Source: Bacillota bacterium (GTDB lineage Bacteria; Bacillota; Clostridia; Oscillospirales; Oscillospiraceae). From it: a stretch of 56,787 nt of DNA. The stretch lies in NCBI GenBank assembly GCA_021199635.1, contig JAJQHS010000017.1:1-56787 (forward strand), in the 5' to 3' direction. Made by a program: the position numbers and the translations under genes. Below the pieces are notes generated by a model. The model ran no database searches. It was given only the letters and a program-made list of their open reading frames with translations, and was not told the DNA's origin. Shown in pieces: positions 25,617 through 37,583 of the stretch (positions are counted from its first letter, which is position 1; each line of letters starts with the position of its first letter).

Positions 25617-26139
25617 AAAGCTGATCATCTTCACCGACAGCGGCGATACCATTGTGGACGAGAGTACCCAGGTTTATGATGATCGCGGCATCGTGCTCCG
25701 GGCGGATTTTATTCCCGGCGCGGACGTGGTTCTGAAGCAGCTCCATGACGAAGGCTTCACCATCGCGCTGGTGGCTGACGGGGAATGGGAGTCCTTCCAG
25801 AACACTTACCGTGAAAATGGGCTTGGTTATTGCTTTGACGCGTGGGTCGTTTCCGAGGTGGTAGGTCAGCAAAAGCCGGCGCCAATCATGTTCGAAACAG
25901 CTTACAAAAAGCTAAACTTGACAGAAGCGGATAAATGCCGTATTGTAATGATCGGCAATAATCTCAGAAAGGATATTGCCGGAGCCAACCGTCAGGGGTT
26001 GACCTCTGTATGGATGGACTGGTCGCCCAGATATTTCCATACGGCGCAGGAGGCGGATTGGACGCCGGACTACACGGTGAAAACGCCGGCGGAGCTGATC
26101 CCGCTTCTGCATTCGCTTGAGGACAATCTGAATAAATAG
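25609..26139 (+). CDS. HAD-superfamily hydrolase-like protein
   Basis: 176 aa, Rossmann-like HAD fold. The N-terminal nucleophile motif reads FTDSGDTIVDE instead of DxDGT. ALVADGEWE gives motif II, QKPAPIMFE motif III (Lys), and VMIGNNLRKDIAGANRQGL motif IV. HAD proteins are mostly phosphatases; the position between transporter and glycosidases suggests a sugar phosphatase. The altered motif I, with Gly where the general-acid Asp usually stands, makes activity uncertain. Confidence 0.8.
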   Translation: MNKKLIIFTDSGDTIVDESTQVYDDRGIVLRADFIPGADVVLKQLHDEGFTIALVADGEWESFQNTYRENGLGYCFDAWVVSEVVGQQKPAPIMFETAYKKLNLTEADKCRIVMIGNNLRKDIAGANRQGLTSVWMDWSPRYFHTAQEADWTPDYTVKTPAELIPLLHSLEDNLNK

Positions 26140-26148
26140 AGGTAGTAT

Positions 26149-27249
26149 ATGGTAGAAGTAACGCAGCGGACAGTGATCGAAGAAAAGCTGGCCAAACTGA
26201 TGGATTTCTTTTGCCCGATTCTCTATGAGGATGACGAAACGTTCCTGGAGAACATGAAGGATAAGAACCTGGTTGGGGATGATATTCGCCGGTACCAGCA
26301 TTGGGAATGGACTCAGGGCGTGGGACTGTATGGGCTTTGGAAGCTCTTTACGATCTCCAAGGAGCAGAAATATCTGGATATCCTCACCGAGTTCTTTGAC
26401 CGCCAGATCGCGGTCGGGTTCCCGGCGCTGAATGTGAACACCATCGCCCCGTTCCTGACCATGTCGTTCGTTGGGGAATATCTGCAATCCGAGCGCTACC
26501 TGGCTCCCTGCCGGGAGAGCGCCAAGTGGATCATGACGAACTTCCCCAGGACGGAGGAGGGCGGCTTCCAGCACATGACCTCCGACGCCAGGAACGACCA
26601 GGAGCTTTGGGATGATACGCTCTTTATGACTGTTCTGTTCCTTGCCAATATGGGCAGGATCGAAGGCAATCAGGCGTATACCCAGGAGGCACTGCACCAG
26701 TTCCTGCTCCACGCGAAATATCTTGCGGACCCGGAAACCGGACTGTGGTACCACGGCTGGACGTTCCATGGCCGTCATAATTTCGCGGAAGCCTTCTGGG
26801 GACGGGGCAATTGCTGGATCACCATTGCCATTCCGGAATTTCTGCAAATGACGGCATGTGAACCTGCCGCGAAGCAAACGCTCACCGATCTTCTGCTCAG
26901 GCAGGTCGAAGGCCTGGTAAAATATCAGGATCCTTCCGGTATGTGGCACACCCTGATCGACGACCCCACCTCCTATGTGGAGTCCAGTGCCACATGCGGC
27001 TTTGCCTACGGTATTTTGCGGGCGGTACATACCGGGCTGCTTGACAAGGAATACGAGGAGGCTGCATGGAAGGCGCTTCCGCCGATCCTCGGCTACATTG
27101 ACGACAGTGGCGTCCTGCACCAGGTTTCCTATGGGACACCCATGGGCAGAGAGAGCAAGGATTTTTATAAGAATATCGGACTCAAATGTATGCCGTACGG
27201 TCAGGCATTGGCGATGCTATTCCTGATTGAGTGCTTACTGGATCAGTAA
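26149..27249 (+). CDS. GH105 unsaturated rhamnogalacturonyl hydrolase-like protein
   Basis: 366 aa, (alpha/alpha)6 barrel. HWEWTQGVGLYGLWKL near the N-terminus, the catalytic-type D155-D156 in ELWDDTLFMTVLFLANMGR, FAEAFWGRGNCWITIAI, and SATCGFAYGILRAV are GH88/GH105 hallmarks. Such enzymes remove the unsaturated galacturonyl residue left by pectate or rhamnogalacturonan lyases. There is no signal peptide, so action is cytoplasmic. AGAGG precedes ATG 26149. Confidence 0.9.
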   Translation: MVEVTQRTVIEEKLAKLMDFFCPILYEDDETFLENMKDKNLVGDDIRRYQHWEWTQGVGLYGLWKLFTISKEQKYLDILTEFFDRQIAVGFPALNVNTIAPFLTMSFVGEYLQSERYLAPCRESAKWIMTNFPRTEEGGFQHMTSDARNDQELWDDTLFMTVLFLANMGRIEGNQAYTQEALHQFLLHAKYLADPETGLWYHGWTFHGRHNFAEAFWGRGNCWITIAIPEFLQMTACEPAAKQTLTDLLLRQVEGLVKYQDPSGMWHTLIDDPTSYVESSATCGFAYGILRAVHTGLLDKEYEEAAWKALPPILGYIDDSGVLHQVSYGTPMGRESKDFYKNIGLKCMPYGQALAMLFLIECLLDQ

Positions 27250-27254
27250 CTGCT

Positions 27255-27292
27255 AAACGGAGAATGGGGCTGTTTAGCCTCATTCTTCGTTT
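27255..27292 (+). other. intercistronic hairpin between GH105 and GH38 genes
   Basis: 17-bp stem (27255-27271 with 27276-27292, GTTT loop) with two G-T wobbles, not followed by a T-run. It may mark an RNA processing or stability boundary within the operon. Confidence 0.6.
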
Positions 27293-27319
27293 GTGCGTTC
27301 ACAGAAAGGGTAGATGTCT

Positions 27320-30286
27320 ATGAATCTTGGCAGACAGTGGTCGGACCGGCTGCGAATCTGGGCCGAGCAATTCCCCAAATTTTACTATCGGATGGCAGAT
27401 GCGCTGCCGGTTTCCTATTTCACAACTATGGAGCACCTGACCTATGCACAGGCGCTTCAGCATAGCTATACGCCCATCCAGCCGGGTGCGCAGTGGGGGC
27501 AGAAATGGGAGTATGGCTGGTTCCGCACCTCGCTGACGGTACCGGAAGCGCTTGCAGGCAAACGGCTGGTGTTCACCCTTCAAACGGCGGAAGAAATGCT
27601 GGTCTGGGTCAACGGGTCCGAAGCCGGCTCCATCGATAAGATGCATAAATATATCACCCTTTCCCGGCAGGCAGTGGCTGGCGATGTCTATGAGATCGTG
27701 GCGGAATGCTATGCCGGCCATGGCGTGCGCAACGAAGGCGCCGGACCGGTGGCCTGGGGCGCGTGCCCTGTCCCGGAGCCGCCTGCGTGCCAGGTGTGTG
27801 TGGGCCGCTCCAGCTACGGCGAATGGAATGAACCGCTATTCCAGGCGGCAATGGATTATCTGGCCCTTTACACTTTGGTGCAGGCGCTTCCGGACAAGAG
27901 CCTGCGTGCCATGAAGATCGTGGAGGGGCTGAAGCAGTTCACTTACATCGCGGATTTTGAGCTGCCGGAGCCTGCCATGACCCAAAGCGTTGTTAAGGCC
28001 GATCAATTGCTCAAGCCGCTTATGGAATGCAAAAATGGTTCCACTGCCCCGGAATTTACCGTTTTTGGCCAGTCACACATCGATCTGGCGTGGCTGTGGC
28101 CGGTGGAGGAAACCATCCGAAAATCCGCCAGGACCTATTCCAACCAGCTGGCGCTGATGGACGAGTACGACGATTACCATTTTCTGCTGTGCGAGCCGCC
28201 GCTGCTGGAATGGCTGAAGACGGATTACCCCAATGTTTTCGCAAGGGTGCGGGAGAAGACGGCACAGGGCCGCTTTTACCCGGAGGGGGGAATGTGGGTG
28301 GAATCGGACACCAATCTTCCCTCCGGCGAGAGCCTGATCCGCCAGTTCGCATATGGCAAGCGCTGGTTCCGGAAGGAGCTGGGCACCGAGGTTTACATGG
28401 CCTGGATGCCGGACACCTTCGGATTCTCCGCGGCGCTGCCGCAGATCATGAAAAAGTGCCAGATCCGCTATTTCGCCACCCAAAAGCTGACCCGGCAGGA
28501 CCCGGAGGCGGACCCGTTCCCCTACAACATCTTTTGGTGGGAGGGGATGGACGGCAGCCGGATCCTGTCCCACTCCTTCAAGAAGAGCAACGCCGTCCTC
28601 ACGCCCGGGGACCTGGTTTCCCGATGGGAGAATGACCGTGTTCAGTCCGAAAAAATCGACACGTTCCTGTTCCCATATGGCTTTGGCGACGGGGGCGGAG
28701 GGCCGATCCGGGAAATGGTGGAAATGCAGCGGCGCTGCGCCGATCTGGAGGGCGCACCCCGATGCAGAGTCGAAAATCCGGTCCGCTTCTTTGAGCGGCA
28801 GACCGATGTGAAGAATGTATACTGCGGCGAGCTGTACCTGGCGTGGCACCGGGGAACGTTGACCTCCCAGGCCAGAACCAAGCGGGGGATCCGTAAGGCG
28901 GAAATTTGCCTGAAGCAGGTGGAATACGCCATGTCGCTGCTGCGAATTTCCGGCAGAGAGATTCCGGCGGAGGACCAGGCGGAGCTGGAGCGACTGTGGA
29001 AGCTGCTGCTGTTCAACCAGTTCCACGATGTTGCCCCCGGCACCGCCATCGCCCGGGTGTACGAGCGGGCGGAAAGGGAGCTATCAGAGGTCGTGGAGAA
29101 GGGGGAGGCGCTGATTCACAAGATGCTCGGGCAGCCATCCGCCCATGGCATGCTGTACAATCCGCTGAGCTGGCCCCGTACGTATCACGGCGTTCACCTT
29201 CCTGCCCAGGGCTGCGCTCCGGCAGTGGTCGATGCGGAGACTTCCGGCGCGTCCGTCCGGCAGTATGGCGGGATGTACGAGCTGCGCAACGCGCACCTGA
29301 TCTGCCGTATTGACAGCCAGGGTCAGCTGTGCAGCATGAAAATACCCGGCTCCGACCGGGAATATATGGCAGGCGAAGGCAACCGTTTCCTGATGTACAA
29401 GGATGTGAACGTGGCCTATGATGCCTGGGAAATCGGCAGCATGTACGAAAATCTGCCGGTCCCGCTTACGGAGCCTGCGCGGCTGGAGCCGTTCCGGGAC
29501 GATACTGGCGCTGGGCTGATCGTGGAGCGCATGCTGCATGACTCCCGCCTGACTCAGAAGATTTTGCTTGGCCATGACGCCTGCCGCCTGGATTTTATCA
29601 CTTCCCTGGATTTCCGGGAGAAGCACAAGCTGCTGAAGGTAGCGTTTCCCGCAAATATTTACACCAAGGAGGCCATCCACGAGATCCAGTTCGGCTATGT
29701 CAAGCGTCCGACCCATCGCTCCAGGCAGGCGCAGAAAGATCAGTACGAGGTATGTAACCACCGCTACTCCGCCCTGTCGGATGGCGCTGCGGGACTGGCG
29801 CTGCTGAACGACTGCAAGTACGGGATCAGCGTATCGGATAACGAGATGCGGCTGACGCTGCTGAAATCCCCGATGATGCCGGATGCGGCTGCGGACCAGG
29901 GGATTCAGAGATTTACCTATTCCGTTTATCCCTTTACCGGCGCGTTCCAGGACAGCGGTACACTCCGCCAGGCGGCGGAGCTGAATGAGCCGCCCATTTT
30001 TGGTGCGCAGATGGACCTGCTTTCCGAGCCGATTTTCCTGCCGGAGAATCCAAACATCGTGGTGGAAACGATCAAACCGGCGGATACTGTGGGAAACGCC
30101 CTGCTCGTCCGCGCCTACGAGGCCATGGGCATGGCCACCTCCGCCCGCTTCACGGTGGCGAAGCAGATTCGCGGCATCGCGGAAACGGATATGCTGGAGG
30201 AGCATCCGGTGACGCTGCCCTGTGATGGGGCACTGCACCTGGAATTCGGCGCGTTTGAAATCAAGACGCTCCTGCTGTATCTGTAG
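27320..30286 (+). CDS. GH38 alpha-mannosidase-like glycoside hydrolase
   Basis: About 988 aa. An N-terminal beta-sandwich (about 1-250) is followed by the GH38 barrel: VFGQSHIDLAWLWP (metal-binding HID), YPEGGMWVESDTNLPSGESLIRQ, and WMPDTFGFSAALPQ with the presumed nucleophile D365. Then come the middle helical domain (AWHRGTLTSQARTKRGIRKAE) and C-terminal beta domains. GH38 enzymes hydrolyse alpha-mannosides with a metal ion. No signal peptide. ATG 27320 lies 9 nt after GAAAGGG; ATG 27314 is closer than usual. Confidence 0.92.
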   Translation: MNLGRQWSDRLRIWAEQFPKFYYRMADALPVSYFTTMEHLTYAQALQHSYTPIQPGAQWGQKWEYGWFRTSLTVPEALAGKRLVFTLQTAEEMLVWVNGSEAGSIDKMHKYITLSRQAVAGDVYEIVAECYAGHGVRNEGAGPVAWGACPVPEPPACQVCVGRSSYGEWNEPLFQAAMDYLALYTLVQALPDKSLRAMKIVEGLKQFTYIADFELPEPAMTQSVVKADQLLKPLMECKNGSTAPEFTVFGQSHIDLAWLWPVEETIRKSARTYSNQLALMDEYDDYHFLLCEPPLLEWLKTDYPNVFARVREKTAQGRFYPEGGMWVESDTNLPSGESLIRQFAYGKRWFRKELGTEVYMAWMPDTFGFSAALPQIMKKCQIRYFATQKLTRQDPEADPFPYNIFWWEGMDGSRILSHSFKKSNAVLTPGDLVSRWENDRVQSEKIDTFLFPYGFGDGGGGPIREMVEMQRRCADLEGAPRCRVENPVRFFERQTDVKNVYCGELYLAWHRGTLTSQARTKRGIRKAEICLKQVEYAMSLLRISGREIPAEDQAELERLWKLLLFNQFHDVAPGTAIARVYERAERELSEVVEKGEALIHKMLGQPSAHGMLYNPLSWPRTYHGVHLPAQGCAPAVVDAETSGASVRQYGGMYELRNAHLICRIDSQGQLCSMKIPGSDREYMAGEGNRFLMYKDVNVAYDAWEIGSMYENLPVPLTEPARLEPFRDDTGAGLIVERMLHDSRLTQKILLGHDACRLDFITSLDFREKHKLLKVAFPANIYTKEAIHEIQFGYVKRPTHRSRQAQKDQYEVCNHRYSALSDGAAGLALLNDCKYGISVSDNEMRLTLLKSPMMPDAAADQGIQRFTYSVYPFTGAFQDSGTLRQAAELNEPPIFGAQMDLLSEPIFLPENPNIVVETIKPADTVGNALLVRAYEAMGMATSARFTVAKQIRGIAETDMLEEHPVTLPCDGALHLEFGAFEIKTLLLYL

Positions 30287-30303
30287 GCAAAGGCGGTGGC
30301 GGA

Positions 30304-31266
30304 ATGTACAGAATCGGCATAGACCTGGGCGGCACCAACATTGCCGCCGGGCTGGTGAATGAAAACCGGCAAATCGTAGACAAATGCAGCGTGAAAACCA
30401 ACGCGCCCCGGCCGGTAGAGGCGCTGGTGCAGGACATGGTGCGCCTGGTGCGGCTGCTGATGGCCCGCAGCGCCCTGGAGAAGCGGGATATTGCCGCCGT
30501 CGGCGTTGGCGTACCCTGCACGGCCAATCCTACCAACGGGCATATGGAGGACGCGAATAATCTGGGCATTGCGGACGCTCCGTTCCGAACGGTGCTGGAG
30601 GAGGCACTGGGGCTCCCGGTGTATTTTGAAAACGACGCCAACGCCGCGGCCTGGGGGGAATATCAGATCGGCGATTACCCGGAGGATTCTTTCGCTATGG
30701 TCACGATCGGCACGGGCATTGGCGGCGCGCTGATCCTGGGAGGTAAACTCTGGCCGGGGATCAACGGTGCGGCGGCGGAGTTCGGGCACATGACGCTGAA
30801 ATTTGACGGCGTCCCCTGCAACTGCGGCAGGCGGGGCTGCTTTGAGGCCTACGCCTCCGCCAATGCACTCATCCGCCAGGCGAAAACCCGCATGGCAGAA
30901 AGTAAGGGCACCCTCCTATGGCAGCTTTGCGGCGGCGTGGAGGAACGGGTCGAGGCGAAGACTGTATTTGCAGCCGCGCAGTCCGGCGACACGGACAGCC
31001 GGGCCCTGCTGGATCACTATACGGATTATCTATCCGAAGGGATCGCAAACATCATCAACATTTTCCAGCCAGCTATAGTGTGCATCGGAGGCGGTATCAG
31101 CCAGGCTGGGGAATTGCTGCTTTCCCCCGTGCGGGAGAAAACAGCCCATAAAATCTATTCAAAAAACGCAAACCACAACACGCAAATTGTATTGGCACAG
31201 CTGACCAACGACGCGGGCATTCTGGGCGCCGCGCTGTTGGGATGCGACAGGAGGAACATATTATGA
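30304..31266 (+). CDS. ROK family sugar kinase
   Basis: 320 aa. ATP motif GIDLGGTNIAAGLV at the N-terminus, catalytic region FENDANAAAWGEY, phosphate loop TIGTGIGGALI, and the ROK zinc motif EFGHMTL...CNCGRRGCFEAYAS. ROK kinases phosphorylate glucose, fructose, mannose or N-acetyl sugars; the substrate cannot be read here. Fructose made from mannose by the isomerase at 13171, or the monosaccharides freed by the glycosidases, are the likely targets. It overlaps the next gene by ATGA. Confidence 0.92.
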   Translation: MYRIGIDLGGTNIAAGLVNENRQIVDKCSVKTNAPRPVEALVQDMVRLVRLLMARSALEKRDIAAVGVGVPCTANPTNGHMEDANNLGIADAPFRTVLEEALGLPVYFENDANAAAWGEYQIGDYPEDSFAMVTIGTGIGGALILGGKLWPGINGAAAEFGHMTLKFDGVPCNCGRRGCFEAYASANALIRQAKTRMAESKGTLLWQLCGGVEERVEAKTVFAAAQSGDTDSRALLDHYTDYLSEGIANIINIFQPAIVCIGGGISQAGELLLSPVREKTAHKIYSKNANHNTQIVLAQLTNDAGILGAALLGCDRRNIL

Positions 31267-32894
31267 AAGCACATTATGAACAGATGATTCTTGACACATG
31301 CTTTCGCGCCCGCCAGGCGCTGAAAACGCAGAACCTGGAACAGGGCAGCCCGTATTATGGCGCCTTTGTCATGCCGGACGGCGTTTATATGGCAAAGCAC
31401 ACGCTTTACTGCGTCGCGGATATGGCCGCGGTTTACTGCAATCCGGATGCGGACTGCTATCACGATGAAACTCTACTGACCAGCATGCTGCTGGGGCTGG
31501 ACTATGCCTCCGGGGAGCAGCATGAAAACGGGCTGTTTGATTATATTACCTGCAATTTCTTTTCCGCGCCGGATACCGCGTTCTGCATTGGCATCCTGCT
31601 GCCTGCGCTGCAATATCTGAAGGGCCTGGCAACGCGCACCCCCGGAGAAACGCGCCTGATGGAGAAAATGGATAAGATCGTCCACCTGGGCGGCAGGGGA
31701 CTGCTGGAGGGCGGCTTCCATACGCCCAACCACCGCTGGGCCATTGCGGGTATGCTGGCCACCTGCGGAAAAATGTACCAGGAACCGGAGCTGACGCAGG
31801 CGGCTTTCGCCTATCTCAAAGAGGGCATCGACTGCAACGCCGACGGCGAGTATTCCGAGAAATCCGCCGGAAACTACAACGGCGTGAACAACAAGGCCAT
31901 GCTCTGGCTGTCGGAGGCTCTGGATGACCCCAGCTACGAGCAGAACGTGATCCGCAATCTGCGGATGATGCTGACCTATTACGAACCGGACGACAGTATT
32001 TTCACCGCCAATTCCACCCGGTTCGACAAGGACCGTCTGGTCTATCCCGGTGATTATTACTGGAGCTATTTGTACCTGGGCGCCCGGTACAACATTCCGG
32101 ATTTTGTGGCGACTGCAAATTACATCTTCCACGTTACGCAGGAAAAGAGGATCCTCTCACCCAATTACCTGATCGAGTATATGCTCCACCCAGAGTTGAT
32201 CGGCTTTGAATCCCCGGAATGCGGCACGCCCACCCATTACCATGCTCTGTATGCCGACTCCGGTATTGCCCGTGTACGGCGGGGGAACTACACCTACACG
32301 GTCATGCGGGAAAAGTCCAACTTCCTGTACGTCCACAACGGCTCCATCAAGCTGGCGATGAAGATCGGCGGCAGCTTCTGCGAGCATCGCGCGTTCCAGG
32401 CGGAGACGCTGGAGGAGCGCGACGGCGCATTCCACCTGCACCAGACCATGCACGGCTGGTACTATCTGCCCTTCGAGGAAAAGCCTGCCACCTCTGACTG
32501 GTGGAAGATGGACAACGCTTCCCGAAAGAAGAAGCTTGGGCCGGATATGGACATTGACGTCTTCATCCGGGAAGCGGAGCAGGGCATCGACGTGGAGATC
32601 GTTACCTCCGGCGTGGAAGGCGCCCCCTGGCGGGTGGAGCTGGCGTTCAACGGTATTGACCGGATCTCCAACAGCCATATGACCATGCCGGTGCATGGGG
32701 ATGAGGTGCTGGTGCTGAAGGATGATGATTTCACCGTGTCCAATCCCATCTCCCGGCTCAGCGTCGGGCCGGCCTTTGGCGCGCACCATTTCACCGAAGG
32801 CAAAGAGGACAGCGAGGCCAAAACGCCCGGCGCCGCCACTGTTTACCTGACCGATTACACCCCGTTCCACCATGTGATTTCCATCCGACCCTGA
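31263..32894 (+). CDS. unrecognised 543-aa protein, possible (alpha/alpha)-toroid plus beta-sandwich carbohydrate enzyme
   Basis: I do not recognise a named family. The first 300 residues are helical with repeated aromatic and His-rich stretches (GGFHTPNHRWAIAGML, NYNGVNNKAMLWLSEAL, YPGDYYWSYLYLGARYN). The rest is beta-rich (HYHALYADSGIARVRRGNYT, MKIGGSFCEHRAF, TMHGWYYLP). This order of toroid and sandwich resembles heparinase II/III-like and other polysaccharide lyases. No signal peptide. Start ATG 31263 overlaps the ROK stop and follows AGGAGG. Given its place among six carbohydrate enzymes it is a candidate glycan lyase or hydrolase. Confidence 0.75.
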   Translation: MKAHYEQMILDTCFRARQALKTQNLEQGSPYYGAFVMPDGVYMAKHTLYCVADMAAVYCNPDADCYHDETLLTSMLLGLDYASGEQHENGLFDYITCNFFSAPDTAFCIGILLPALQYLKGLATRTPGETRLMEKMDKIVHLGGRGLLEGGFHTPNHRWAIAGMLATCGKMYQEPELTQAAFAYLKEGIDCNADGEYSEKSAGNYNGVNNKAMLWLSEALDDPSYEQNVIRNLRMMLTYYEPDDSIFTANSTRFDKDRLVYPGDYYWSYLYLGARYNIPDFVATANYIFHVTQEKRILSPNYLIEYMLHPELIGFESPECGTPTHYHALYADSGIARVRRGNYTYTVMREKSNFLYVHNGSIKLAMKIGGSFCEHRAFQAETLEERDGAFHLHQTMHGWYYLPFEEKPATSDWWKMDNASRKKKLGPDMDIDVFIREAEQGIDVEIVTSGVEGAPWRVELAFNGIDRISNSHMTMPVHGDEVLVLKDDDFTVSNPISRLSVGPAFGAHHFTEGKEDSEAKTPGAATVYLTDYTPFHHVISIRP

Positions 32895-35741
<2,847 letters not shown>

Positions 35742-35756
35742 TGGAGGAGGCTCGTT

Positions 35757-36596
35757 GTGAAACTTTGTATTCGTGCCCATGACCTGGGCGTTACCGGTAC
35801 GGAGGCGATCCTGCAGCGCCTGGACGCGCTGGGGATTGATGGCGTGCAGATGGTGTGCTATAAAGCCTATCCGGATATCCCGCAGGCTCCCGGCGGTATC
35901 ACTCCCGCCCGGGCGGCGCAAATTGGTCAGGCTTTCGCCAATGCCGGGAAGGATATCTCCCTGATCGGTGCGTACTTTAACCCCATCCACTCCAACGCAC
36001 AGAAGGTGGCCGGGAGCCTGGAAATCTTTGAGGATTATCTCCGGGTCGGCAGCGCGCTGGGGTGCAATGTGGTGGCCTCCGAAACCGGATCCCGGAACGA
36101 TGACGAATGGACCTATCATCCGGAAAACCGGACGGAGGAGGCGCTCCAGGGCGTCGTGGCCGCGTTCTCCCGGCTGTGCGATACTGCCGCGGACTGCGGG
36201 AGCATCGTGGCAATGGAGGGCTGCGCCGGTCACGTGTGCTGGAATGTGGAAACGCTTTCCCGCGCCCGGAAGATGATCGGGCGGAGGACACGGGTCGTCT
36301 TCGACCTGTATAATTTCATGGACGCGGAGAACCAGGGGGCGTATCTGTCCATCCTGGACCGCGGGCTGGACCTATTCGCCGGGGACATCCAGGTGTTCCA
36401 TATGAAGGACTGCATGCTGTCCAGCGGCCGGCGTCCCATCCAGACGCCCTACGGCAGGGGAGAGCTGGATCACACCGAAATCCTTCGCAGGATCAAATCT
36501 TATGACCCCAATGCCGTGCTGGTGCTGGAGGAAACCACCGGCGAGCATATTGCCTACGCGGTGCAGACAATCCGCCGCATTTGGGCGGAAATATAG
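35757..36596 (+). CDS. xylose-isomerase-like TIM-barrel sugar epimerase/isomerase
   Basis: 279 aa, AP-endonuclease-2/xylose isomerase-like fold. MKLCIRAHDLGVTGTEAILQ, NVVASETGSRN, IVAMEGCAGH (Glu metal ligand), VVFDLYNFM (Asp), FHMKDC (His, Asp) and VLVLEET (Glu) are the metal-binding positions of this family. Members epimerise or isomerise ketoses and keto-acids. GTG start at 35757 after GGAGG. No substrate can be assigned. Confidence 0.87.
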   Translation: MKLCIRAHDLGVTGTEAILQRLDALGIDGVQMVCYKAYPDIPQAPGGITPARAAQIGQAFANAGKDISLIGAYFNPIHSNAQKVAGSLEIFEDYLRVGSALGCNVVASETGSRNDDEWTYHPENRTEEALQGVVAAFSRLCDTAADCGSIVAMEGCAGHVCWNVETLSRARKMIGRRTRVVFDLYNFMDAENQGAYLSILDRGLDLFAGDIQVFHMKDCMLSSGRRPIQTPYGRGELDHTEILRRIKSYDPNAVLVLEETTGEHIAYAVQTIRRIWAEI

Positions 36597-36613
36597 TGCT
36601 TCAGGAGGAAACC

Positions 36614-37561
36614 ATGCGTCTGTTAAAAACCGATGATACCCATTATTCCGGTCAGGCGGACCCCTATATTCTCAAAAGCGGCGGCAGATATTACATCTAC
36701 GTCACAGGGCATGACGCCATATATGCCTACCAGTCGGACCATCTGCTGACCGGATGGACGTTTTATGGGCCGGTCCTGTCGGTCCCCGGGCTGTCCGCCT
36801 TCTGGGCGCCCAGCGTCATCGAAATAGATGGGAAATTCTACATGTATAATTCCATGGAGGGGACGGGGGATACCCCGGACCCGGGCGGCCATGTTGGGGC
36901 TATGCACGTTTCCGTGGCGGACAATCCCCTGGGCCCATTTACCGGAACGAAGCAGATCCTCCACCCGTTTTCCATCGATTCCCATATTGTCCGCAACGAA
37001 GCCGGACTGTTCCTGTTCTACTCGGCGAACCGCTTCACCGGGGAACGGATCGGCACCTGCATCTATGTGGATCGGATGCTGGACCCGTTCACCCCTGCCG
37101 GGAAGCCGGTGCTGGTGGTGGAGCCGACGCTGGATGAGGATATTTACCAGAGGGACCGCTATCAGCCCGGGCAGCACTGGCACACCATTGAGGGGGCTTT
37201 CTATTTCCGGGAGGGTGATTGGCAGTATGTCATGTATTCCGGCAATTGCTTCGAGCAGCCCACCTATTACATCGGCTACGCCAGGGCAAAAACGAACGAA
37301 ACCGATCTGACGAAAATCAAATTTGAGAAATACCCCGATGATCATACCTACAGCCCGGTGCTGTGCGCCAATGATTTTGAGGAGGGGACCGGGCACCACT
37401 CCATGATCCGGGAGGATGGGCAGTGGTACGCGGTGTACCATGCCCGGGATTATATCCGGGATGGCGGCGCGGATGCGTTCGATGCCCGGAATGCCAGGAT
37501 CTGCAAGCTGAATGTACGCGACGGCGTGATCACCGCCGAGCGTTATCCGGATCACATTTGA
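36614..37561 (+). CDS. GH43 family glycoside hydrolase
   Basis: 315 aa, five-bladed beta-propeller. The three acidic catalytic positions are visible: D16 in SGQADPYI (base), D122 in SIDSHIV (pKa modulator) and E193 in HTIEGAFYF (acid). FWAPSVIEIDGKFYMYNS and GTGHHSMIRE also fit. GH43 enzymes release arabinose, xylose or galactose from side chains; arabinofuranosidase is the best guess beside GH2 and GH28. ATG 36614 stands 6 nt after AGGAGG. No signal peptide. Confidence 0.92.
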   Translation: MRLLKTDDTHYSGQADPYILKSGGRYYIYVTGHDAIYAYQSDHLLTGWTFYGPVLSVPGLSAFWAPSVIEIDGKFYMYNSMEGTGDTPDPGGHVGAMHVSVADNPLGPFTGTKQILHPFSIDSHIVRNEAGLFLFYSANRFTGERIGTCIYVDRMLDPFTPAGKPVLVVEPTLDEDIYQRDRYQPGQHWHTIEGAFYFREGDWQYVMYSGNCFEQPTYYIGYARAKTNETDLTKIKFEKYPDDHTYSPVLCANDFEEGTGHHSMIREDGQWYAVYHARDYIRDGGADAFDARNARICKLNVRDGVITAERYPDHI

Positions 37562-37583
37562 CACTGACAGGAGGGACCGGCAC

